Shown here piece after piece: positions 54,964-62,395 of a stretch of DNA of 64,000 nt. The notes beneath the pieces are model-generated. The model was not told where the DNA came from. It did not search any database and saw nothing but the letters and a program-made list of their open reading frames with translations. Within the stretch, counting starts at the first letter, position 1, and each line of letters starts with the position of its first letter. Position numbers and translations under genes: made by a program. This DNA is from Hydrogenovibrio sp. SC-1 (GTDB lineage: Bacteria > Pseudomonadota > Gammaproteobacteria > Thiomicrospirales > Thiomicrospiraceae), in the NCBI RefSeq assembly GCF_002848135.1, contig NZ_PKGB01000007.1:1-64000 (forward strand). The letters run 5' to 3'.

Positions 54964-55311
54964 ATGCATGAATATTCCATTGTGCAAGCGCTAATGGAAC
55001 AATGTGAAAGCTTAGCGGCGGAGCATCAGGCCACCACCATTCGGCGAGTGGAGGTCAAAATCGGCGTATTGAGTGGGGTAGAGCCGTATTTATTGCAAAC
55101 CGCCTTTGATACGTTTAAAGAAAGTAGCGTACTTTGTCAGCAAGCCCAATTGGTGTTACAGCACCAGTCATTAGTTGGGCAGTGTCAACAGTGCGGTGAA
55201 CGCTATGAAATGAGCGGGTTTGGCGAGTCATGTGCAACTTGTAAAGACAGTCTGCTAACGATTGTGGATGGCGATGCGCTCATGTTAATGAAATTGGAAA
55301 TGGATTCCTAA
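54964..55311 (+). CDS. hypA: Hydrogenase nickel chaperone HypA
   Basis: A 115-residue protein with the nickel-binding M-H-E start and a zinc site made of two C-x-x-C pairs (C-Q-Q-C and C-A-T-C). It passes nickel to the large subunit together with HypB. Confidence 0.94.
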   Translation: MHEYSIVQALMEQCESLAAEHQATTIRRVEVKIGVLSGVEPYLLQTAFDTFKESSVLCQQAQLVLQHQSLVGQCQQCGERYEMSGFGESCATCKDSLLTIVDGDALMLMKLEMDS

Positions 55312-55331
55312 CGGGGCAAAAGGGGGGAGTG

Positions 55332-57779
55332 ATGCGGGTTGTGATTATTGGCGGAGGAATTGCCGCAGATTATTTGGCAAATCAGATTTTGGCGCAAGAT
55401 GACAGTGTCGAGGTGTTGATTCTGTCTAAAGAACAATACGCACCTTACGACCGTATTCACTTATGTGATTTGGTTTCCGGGGAGTCTAATCTTCAGGACA
55501 TTACCTTAGAATTAAACCCGAATGTGACGGTGAAGTTGGATCATGCCGCCACGGGACTAGACCCTAAAAATAAGCAAGTCATTTGTGGGGAACGGCGTTA
55601 TGACTACGATTATGTCATTATCGCCAGCGGTTCTTTACCTCGCACCCTGTTTGATATTGATGGGTTGGATAATGCGGTCACCTTTCGCAGCGCGGATGAC
55701 AGTTTCAAAATCGCTCAGAACATGGAAAATCGCGAGCTGGTGATTGTCGGAGCTGGGCCGATTGGTTTGGAATTGCTGGATACGCTCATGGGCATGCCTC
55801 AACCGAAAAAGGTTTATCTGCTGGTTCGAGATACCAGTCTGTATTCACCCGACTTAGACCCTTCCAGCGTAATGTTGATGCAACAAACCTTTGAAGCCGA
55901 TCCGCGCATTGTCATTTCTTTTGAAGATGAAATTGTCGAACAAGATATCCAAGATGGACACATTGTCACCCTTCAGACGAAAAAGCACTGTATTGAAAAT
56001 CCGTTTTTGATTTTTGGGATTGGGATTCAGCCCAATATTGAATTTGCTAAAGCTACTTTAGGCTGTGATCGCGGGATATTGGTGGATCGAATGATGCGGA
56101 CTTCCGATCCGTTCATTTATGCAGTGGGTGAAGCCGCGCAAATTGATGAAAGCGGCTTCGTTGCAGGACATGCATTGGAGTGTCGTAATCAGGCGGATGT
56201 GGCGGTTGCGGATATTTTTAACAAAACACCCGAACCCTATCATCGGGAAGTAGCGATTGATGGTCTAAAAGTCGGGTCGTTTCATTTTACCGACGTGCGG
56301 GCGCCCGACTATGATATTGGCGATGAGAATAACGAAGTGGTGTTACTGCGCTCCAAAAAAGAAGGTCGCATTGATCAATATATTTTGAATAATGAAAAGC
56401 TGATGCGCTTTATTGGTGTGAATTCAAATGTGGATGCGCTTTATTTAAAACAACTGATTATTGAAAAAGAAGATGTCGATGCCGCCTATTTATATAACAA
56501 TCGCCATGAAAGTGGCCGAGGGCGTTTGGTGTGCAGTTGTACCGGTGCTTACGAAAATGATCTGATTGGTGTGATTGAAGACAATGCGGTGACCAACTTT
56601 GGTGAGTTGCAGGCTTTTAGCCAAGCGGGTCGGGTGTGTGGGCGCTGTAAAAAAGACGTGGCGAATTTAGTCGCTTGTGCCCATGTGGATGCGGCAGCCG
56701 TTCAGTGTAAACAACAACAGCGTGCCGCGGAGAAGGAAGCCGCACAGTTGGCAAAGGTTCAAAAACGGCTGGATAAATTTAAGCGATTGCACCCAGACCA
56801 AAATTTGGAAAATGCGGATTTAGATACCGCTTTAAAAGCGTTTGATAAGGTGCAGGATTTCAATGGCTGGGTTTCGATGATGGCCTTGAATCTCGATTTG
56901 CCCAGCAGCTTTGATGGCGCAGTAAAGCAAGGTGTGCAACAGCTTAATAAAATTCCAGTGATTTGGTTGGAATTGGCGGATTGCAGTGGGAATTCGGAAG
57001 CCTTTATAAAAACGGTGAACCCCAGCATTGATGAACTGATTCTGAAGTTTATTTCATTGGACTATCATGAGTTGTTAATGGCCGCATCCGGCCCGCATTC
57101 TGAAGATCGACTGGATGAATTGTTGGAACAAGATGCTGGCGAATTTATGCTGGTGGTTGAAGGTGCAGTGCCTTTGGGGATGGATGGTAAATATTTGCGG
57201 ATTGGTCCCAAAGGCGAAACGGGGGTTGATTTACTGAAGCGTGTGGCACAAAAAGCCAGTGCCATTTTTGCAGTGGGGTCTTGTGCGTTGGATGGCGGCG
57301 TCGTGGCGGCCGCACCGAATCCAACGGGTGCCGTCGGAGTTGGCGAAGCGCTCGGTCGTAGTGATGTGATTAACCTGCCTGGCTGTCCAGTGAATCCGAT
57401 AAATGTGGTGGGGACGTTACTGCATTATGTCATGTTTGGCGAAATGCCGGAGCTGGATGACAATAATAAACCGTTATGGGCTTATGCGCCGAGGGTGCAT
57501 GATAACTGCGAGCGACGAGGCCATTATGATGCTGGTGAATTTGTTTTGGAGTGGGGTGATGAAGGGGCTAAAAAAGGCTGGTGTTTGTTTGAAATGGGCT
57601 GTAAAGGGCCTTATGCCGACATCAATTGTTCCATGGTGAAATTCAATGAAGGCACGTCTTGGCCAGTGCAAGTCGGGCACGGCTGTATTGCTTGTGGTAA
57701 AGGTAAGGTTGCTTTTGATGAGTTGGCAAATAACCGTAAGGTGATTAACATTGACAAAATTATGGGGGCGGTAAAATGA
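55332..57779 (+). CDS. Fusion: NirB-like FAD/NAD(P) oxidoreductase + Bfd [2Fe-2S] domain + [NiFe]-hydrogenase small subunit
   Basis: An 815-residue protein. Residues ~1-320 are a pyridine-nucleotide-disulfide-type flavoprotein with an FAD site (V-V-I-I-G-G-G-I-A-A-D) and an NAD(P) site (V-I-V-G-A-G-P-I-G-L-E-L), resembling the N-terminal part of NirB. A Bfd domain follows (C401-S-C403 ... C436-G-R-C439), then a basic, coiled-coil-like linker (about 460-520). Residues ~540-815 are a hydrogenase small subunit: W-L-E-L-A-D-C551-S-G-N554, G-S-C-A-L-D-G-G, L-P-G-C-P-V-N-P and a C-terminal C-x-F-E-M-G-C-K-G-P / G-H-G-C-I-A-C cluster set. There is no Tat signal. N554 replaces the usual second Cys of the proximal-cluster motif. 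A GTG three bases upstream is an alternative start. Confidence 0.9.
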   Translation: MRVVIIGGGIAADYLANQILAQDDSVEVLILSKEQYAPYDRIHLCDLVSGESNLQDITLELNPNVTVKLDHAATGLDPKNKQVICGERRYDYDYVIIASGSLPRTLFDIDGLDNAVTFRSADDSFKIAQNMENRELVIVGAGPIGLELLDTLMGMPQPKKVYLLVRDTSLYSPDLDPSSVMLMQQTFEADPRIVISFEDEIVEQDIQDGHIVTLQTKKHCIENPFLIFGIGIQPNIEFAKATLGCDRGILVDRMMRTSDPFIYAVGEAAQIDESGFVAGHALECRNQADVAVADIFNKTPEPYHREVAIDGLKVGSFHFTDVRAPDYDIGDENNEVVLLRSKKEGRIDQYILNNEKLMRFIGVNSNVDALYLKQLIIEKEDVDAAYLYNNRHESGRGRLVCSCTGAYENDLIGVIEDNAVTNFGELQAFSQAGRVCGRCKKDVANLVACAHVDAAAVQCKQQQRAAEKEAAQLAKVQKRLDKFKRLHPDQNLENADLDTALKAFDKVQDFNGWVSMMALNLDLPSSFDGAVKQGVQQLNKIPVIWLELADCSGNSEAFIKTVNPSIDELILKFISLDYHELLMAASGPHSEDRLDELLEQDAGEFMLVVEGAVPLGMDGKYLRIGPKGETGVDLLKRVAQKASAIFAVGSCALDGGVVAAAPNPTGAVGVGEALGRSDVINLPGCPVNPINVVGTLLHYVMFGEMPELDDNNKPLWAYAPRVHDNCERRGHYDAGEFVLEWGDEGAKKGWCLFEMGCKGPYADINCSMVKFNEGTSWPVQVGHGCIACGKGKVAFDELANNRKVINIDKIMGAVK

Positions 57780-59479
57780 CTCAGCCAACAGCTAAAAGCC
57801 AAAAAATTGTAATTGATCCCGTGACCCGAATTGAGGGGCACTTGCGGGTTGAAGTCGAGGTGGACGAAAATAATCAAGTAACCGAAGCTTGGGCTTCAGG
57901 GCAATTATTTCGAGGCATAGAAACCATTTTAAAAGGGCGAGACCCTCGTGACACAGGCTTGATTGCACAGCGGATTTGTGGGGTGTGTACGAATTCACAT
58001 TATCGTGCATCGATCAGTTCGGTTGAAGATGCCTATCAAATTCAAATCCCAAAAAACGCTGAAATTGTGCGCAATCTCGTGTCATTGGCGTTGTTTGTGC
58101 AAGATCATATTGTTCATTACTATCATTTACATTCGCTCGACTATGTTGATGTGGTCAGCGCCTTAGACGCGGATTGCGAAAAAGCCAGTCAGCTTGCACA
58201 TCAGTGGCATGATCATCCTTATCATTGTAGTCAAGGGGACCTTAAAGCGGTTCAGAAAAAATTAGCGGATTTCGTAGCGGCAGGTCGGTTGGGCTTGTTT
58301 GCCAATGGTTATTGGGGGCATGCTCAATATAAGCTCACGCCGGAAGAAAATTTGATTCATATGAATCATTACCTAGAAGCCTTACGCGTTCAGCGTGAGG
58401 TGAGTCGGGCGATTGCCATTTTTGGAGGGAAAACGCCTCACCCGCAAAACTTGGTTGTGGGTGGCGTTACCAGTGTGATGGATATGCTTAACCCGCAACG
58501 GCTGAATGATTATTTATTTGTGATTAAAGACACTCAGGAATTTGTTAAACGGGCTTATCTGCCTGATATGAAAATGGTAACCGCCGCTTATCAAGATTCG
58601 ATGAAAGCTGGCGAAGGCCGAGGTCATGGCCATTTTATGAGTTCTGGCGGTTATGCGTTTGCTGATGGTGAACCCTTATTTGCCAGTGGCGTGATTTGGG
58701 GGCATGATTTTGACCAGGTTGAGCCGTTTAATGATGCTCATATTACCGAAGAAGCCTCGCGTTCTTGGTATCAAGATGCCGGGCCGACTTCGCCTTATGA
58801 CGAAACCACCGAACCGGACTATACGGATTTAAATGCGGATGGCACCTTAAAAACCGAAGGCAAATATAGCTGGATTAAAGCTCCACGTTATCAAGGGCAA
58901 CCGATGGAAGTGGGGCCAGCAGCGCGGATGATTATTGGATATCAGCAAAACGCACGTTATATCAAACCCTATATGCAGCAATTTATGGATGCAACCGGAA
59001 TACATTTGCTCGACTTCTCTAGTACCCTTGGTCGCAATGCGGCTCGGGCGGTTGAAGCTGAAGTTGTTTGTGATATGGTTTTTAAGTTTGTTAGTGAACT
59101 GGCTGAAAATATTAAATATTATGATGAAGAAACCTGGGCAAAATATGTATTTGAAGACTTGCCACAACAAACGCAAGGTCGTGCAATTTTAGAGGTTCCA
59201 CGTGGCACCTTGAGCCATTTTGTGTGTATTGATGAAGCAAAAGTGAAAAATTATCAGGCGGTGGTTCCGACGACTTGGAATGCGTCGCCAAAAGATCACC
59301 AGGGCTTACGCGGGCCTTATGAGGAGTCAATTGTGGGGTTAACCCTAGCCGACCCACAACAGCCTTTGGAGGTGTTGCGCGTCGTTCATTCATTTGACCC
59401 CTGCCTGGCCTGTGCGGTGCATGTAATGGATGCACGTGGTCAATCTTTGGCTGAATATCGTGTGCCAGCACTGAGCTAA
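57776..59479 (+). CDS. [NiFe]-hydrogenase large subunit
   Basis: A 567-residue catalytic subunit. The four nickel ligands are present in R66-I-C-G-V-C-T-N-S-H75 and D541-P-C-L-A-C-A-V-H549. The 18 residues after His549 form the tail removed by the maturation protease once nickel is loaded. F-G-G-K-T-P-H-P-Q-N-L-V-V-G-G-V-T and the DPCLACAVH motif resemble membrane-type (group 1) enzymes, whereas its small subunit has a group 2-like CSGN motif, so the subgroup cannot be settled by eye. Overlaps the small-subunit gene by 4 bp. Confidence 0.94.
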   Translation: MTQPTAKSQKIVIDPVTRIEGHLRVEVEVDENNQVTEAWASGQLFRGIETILKGRDPRDTGLIAQRICGVCTNSHYRASISSVEDAYQIQIPKNAEIVRNLVSLALFVQDHIVHYYHLHSLDYVDVVSALDADCEKASQLAHQWHDHPYHCSQGDLKAVQKKLADFVAAGRLGLFANGYWGHAQYKLTPEENLIHMNHYLEALRVQREVSRAIAIFGGKTPHPQNLVVGGVTSVMDMLNPQRLNDYLFVIKDTQEFVKRAYLPDMKMVTAAYQDSMKAGEGRGHGHFMSSGGYAFADGEPLFASGVIWGHDFDQVEPFNDAHITEEASRSWYQDAGPTSPYDETTEPDYTDLNADGTLKTEGKYSWIKAPRYQGQPMEVGPAARMIIGYQQNARYIKPYMQQFMDATGIHLLDFSSTLGRNAARAVEAEVVCDMVFKFVSELAENIKYYDEETWAKYVFEDLPQQTQGRAILEVPRGTLSHFVCIDEAKVKNYQAVVPTTWNASPKDHQGLRGPYEESIVGLTLADPQQPLEVLRVVHSFDPCLACAVHVMDARGQSLAEYRVPALS

Positions 59480-59482
59480 CGC

Positions 59483-60052
59483 ATGGAAAATGCCGCTAAG
59501 GTTGCCATTATTGGGGTTGGCAATATTCTATTCCGAGACGACGGTTTAGGCATTTATGCCAGCCAGTTTTTGGCTGAAAACTATGATTTTTCACCTGGGG
59601 TAGACGTGATTGATGGCGGTACGCTGGGAATGAACTTGTTAAGTTATTTCCAACGCTATGAACGGGTCATAGTGTTGGATGCGCTCAGTGTTAGTGACGA
59701 TTCTCCACCGGGTACGGTTTATTCGATGCCCGCCTCAGAGCTACAAGCAATGGGCGCTTGTCGACAAACGGCACATGAAGTAGAAGTGCTTCAAACTCTG
59801 GAAATGGGCGCTTTAGTGGGCGGTATGGCTGAGATTCAAATTATCGCAATGGTGCCTGAAGATATTGATTCGGTGGCGATTGGCTTGACTGAGGCGGTTG
59901 AAAATACCCTGTTGCATTTAATCGAGACAGGAAAAGAACAACTTCGTCAATGGCATATTGCCGTGACCTCCAAGCCGTCCAGCCATGGCTTAGCGGAGAT
60001 TCTTGAAAATTATCAAACCTTAAATCAGTTTAAAACCACCGCTTGCCTGTGA
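59483..60052 (+). CDS. Hydrogenase maturation endopeptidase (M52/HyaD family)
   Basis: A 189-residue protease that cleaves the large-subunit tail after nickel insertion. G-V-G-N-I-L-F-R-D-D-G-L-G with the metal-binding acidic residue, D-G-G-T-L-G and A-H-E-V are the family's nickel-sensing residues. It lies three bases after the large-subunit stop, where such proteases are normally found, and overlaps hypF by 4 bp. Confidence 0.93.
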   Translation: MENAAKVAIIGVGNILFRDDGLGIYASQFLAENYDFSPGVDVIDGGTLGMNLLSYFQRYERVIVLDALSVSDDSPPGTVYSMPASELQAMGACRQTAHEVEVLQTLEMGALVGGMAEIQIIAMVPEDIDSVAIGLTEAVENTLLHLIETGKEQLRQWHIAVTSKPSSHGLAEILENYQTLNQFKTTACL

Positions 60053-62364
60053 ATGACGTTAAACACCAATACACTATTCTGACCGGTAAGGTTCAAGGCG
60101 TGGGGTTCCGGCCTTGGGTCTTTCAACAGGCGCAACAGTTAGACTTGTTGGGATCAGTCTATAATGCTGGACAATCGGTGGTATTACACCTGCAAGGGTT
60201 GGAAAGTCAGCTGGACGAATTTCAACAACGATTACAGCACCAACTACCGCCGCAAGCTCAGATTGACCAGATATCGCAAAAGGCCTTACCGCTGGCAGAC
60301 TTTCAACAGTTTCAAATTTTACCCAGTCAATCCGATGAATCCGTACCGTCTTCGCTAGAAATTCCAGTCGATTTAGCACTCTGCGATGCCTGTTTGGCAG
60401 AGTTTCATGATCCAACGAATCGTCGTTATCAAGATCCTTTTATCAGTTGTTCGGACTGTGGGCCGCGCTATTCGATGTTGCGTGCCATGCCCTATGATCG
60501 CGCCAATACCGCTATGGTGGCGTTTCCATTGTGCGAATGCTGCCAACAGGAGTATCAAGATCCGACCAATCGCCGCTTTCATACCCAAGGCATTTGCTGT
60601 CCAGATTGTGGGCCAGAGCTGGCTTATTATAATGCGAAACAGTGCTTAATTTACAAAGGCCTAGAGGCGGTTCTGCAACTCAAAAATAGATTAGAACAAG
60701 CAGGCCTGGTGGCTTTTAAGGGGGTTGGTGGCTTTCATTTATTGGCGGATGCGACGCAAACGGTGGCTGTTGAAAAATTACGCCAATGCAAGCACCGTCT
60801 AGAAAAACCGTTTGCAATTTTGTGTCGTGATTTGGAAATGGCACAACAATTGGCCGATATGTCGGCGCACGAAAAATCTTTGTTGTGTTCGCCAGCCCAC
60901 CCTATTGTCCTAGTGAAACGTCGTCAAGATTCGGTGTTAGCACAGTCGCTCAGTGATAGCATTGCGCCAGGGTTGACATGTATTGGCCTCTTTTTAGCCT
61001 GTACGCCGCTACAACAGTTATTGTTCGAGTCTGTCTCAACCCCCTTGGTGGCGACCAGTGCCAATCTATCTGGCGAGCCGATCTTAACGCATGCCGATGC
61101 GGTGTTTCGGCAATTCGGCCAAACGTCACTGGTGGATGGGGTTTTAGACTTTAACCGTGACATTGAAAATCCCTGTGATGACAGTGTGGTGCAAAGTGTT
61201 GCGGGTAAAACGGTGACCTTGCGAATGGCTCGGGGGTTAGCGCCTTTTTCATTGTCCATTCCGGCGAAAAACGACCCTACCCACGGGGCACGACAGGCCT
61301 GGCCATTTTTGGCTGTTGGGGCACAACAAAAAAGCACCTTTGCGATGGGGCGCAATAACCAGGTTTTATTATCTGTCGAAGGGGGTGACCTGCATGCTCT
61401 AGCGGCGCAACAGCAATTCAACACCCAAATTCATCGGCTGAGTCAATGGACAGGCGTTGCACCTCAAACATGGGTTTGTGATCCGCATCCGAATTATGTC
61501 AGCTCTAAATGGGCACAACAACAGGCCGAATCTGAGCATTCTGTTAATAAAGTGCAACATCATTATGCGCATCTGTTGGCGGGCATGGCAGAACATGGTC
61601 TGACTGAGCCAGTGTTGGGTTTCAGCTGGGATGGCAGCGGCTATGGTTTGGATAAAACCCTTTGGGGTGGAGAAGTAATGCTCGCGTCCATCCAAGGATT
61701 TGAGCGGCTTTGTCATTTACAACCAATGGTGTTATTGGGGGGTGAAAAGGCTATTCGTCAACCGCGTCGCATCGCCTTGGCTTGGCTATTTGAACGATAT
61801 GCGCTTGAAACTGTGTTGGATATGAAGTTGCCAACGCTCAAAGCCTTTAGCGAATTGGAAATCCGCCAACTTTATCAGTTGTATCAACAAAAGATTAATT
61901 GTCCGATGACCAGTTCGATGGGGCGAGTTTGGGATGGCGTGGCCAGTTTGATTGGCTTGAAACAACAGTTAGGCTATGAAGGTCAGAATGGATTGCTTAT
62001 GGCAGAACAGTATGATTTTTCAATCAAAGAGGCGTATGATTTTAAGGTAAGCGATCAGAAAATTGACCTAAGCCAGATGGTTGAACACCTACTATTCGAT
62101 CAGCAAGCAGGGATCAGTCAGTCAAGGATGGTCAGCCAATTTATCAATATGCAGGTCAATTTAGTCGCTCATTTGGCCAAACAAAATCCAGATTTACCGG
62201 TAGTCGTCTCCGGTGGAGTTTTTCAAAATAAAGTGTTACTACAACAACTTATAAAGTATTTTGAGAATCAATCTCAAAAGTTCTATTTTCAACAAAATAC
62301 GCCACTGAATGACGGTGGCATCGCACTGGGTCAGGCCTGGTGGTTTTTGCATCAAACGCGCTAG
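60049..62364 (+). CDS. hypF: Carbamoyltransferase HypF
   Basis: A 771-residue enzyme that converts carbamoyl phosphate to the carbamoyl group passed to HypE. It has an acylphosphatase domain (G-K-V-Q-G-V-G-F-R-P-W-V), two zinc-finger motifs (C-D-A-C...C-S-D-C and C-E-C-C...C-P-D-C), a YrdC-like domain (G-V-G-G-F-H-L-L) and a Kae1-like domain (H-H-Y-A-H-L-L-A-G-M-A-E, S-W-D-G-S-G-Y-G). GTG at 60049 makes the common GTGA overlap with the protease stop; a TTG two codons earlier is possible. Three CAGGCCTGG copies lie inside, one at the very end. Confidence 0.94.
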   Translation: MNDVKHQYTILTGKVQGVGFRPWVFQQAQQLDLLGSVYNAGQSVVLHLQGLESQLDEFQQRLQHQLPPQAQIDQISQKALPLADFQQFQILPSQSDESVPSSLEIPVDLALCDACLAEFHDPTNRRYQDPFISCSDCGPRYSMLRAMPYDRANTAMVAFPLCECCQQEYQDPTNRRFHTQGICCPDCGPELAYYNAKQCLIYKGLEAVLQLKNRLEQAGLVAFKGVGGFHLLADATQTVAVEKLRQCKHRLEKPFAILCRDLEMAQQLADMSAHEKSLLCSPAHPIVLVKRRQDSVLAQSLSDSIAPGLTCIGLFLACTPLQQLLFESVSTPLVATSANLSGEPILTHADAVFRQFGQTSLVDGVLDFNRDIENPCDDSVVQSVAGKTVTLRMARGLAPFSLSIPAKNDPTHGARQAWPFLAVGAQQKSTFAMGRNNQVLLSVEGGDLHALAAQQQFNTQIHRLSQWTGVAPQTWVCDPHPNYVSSKWAQQQAESEHSVNKVQHHYAHLLAGMAEHGLTEPVLGFSWDGSGYGLDKTLWGGEVMLASIQGFERLCHLQPMVLLGGEKAIRQPRRIALAWLFERYALETVLDMKLPTLKAFSELEIRQLYQLYQQKINCPMTSSMGRVWDGVASLIGLKQQLGYEGQNGLLMAEQYDFSIKEAYDFKVSDQKIDLSQMVEHLLFDQQAGISQSRMVSQFINMQVNLVAHLAKQNPDLPVVVSGGVFQNKVLLQQLIKYFENQSQKFYFQQNTPLNDGGIALGQAWWFLHQTR

Positions 62365-62395
62365 AACACCTTAACCAATGGTAAAGGAGGTTGTT

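Noticed and set aside
55332-57779. The hydrogenase fusion as an artefact of two adjacent genes joined by a missed stop
   Set aside because: The frame is continuous through the Bfd domain and a 60-100 residue linker into the small subunit, with no stop, no internal ribosome-binding site and no separate Tat-type start before the small-subunit region.
60924-61424. 166-codon minus-strand ORF opposite hypF
   Set aside because: HypF is certain on the other strand across this stretch; the antisense frame shows no domain and has a Ser/Cys-rich shadow composition.
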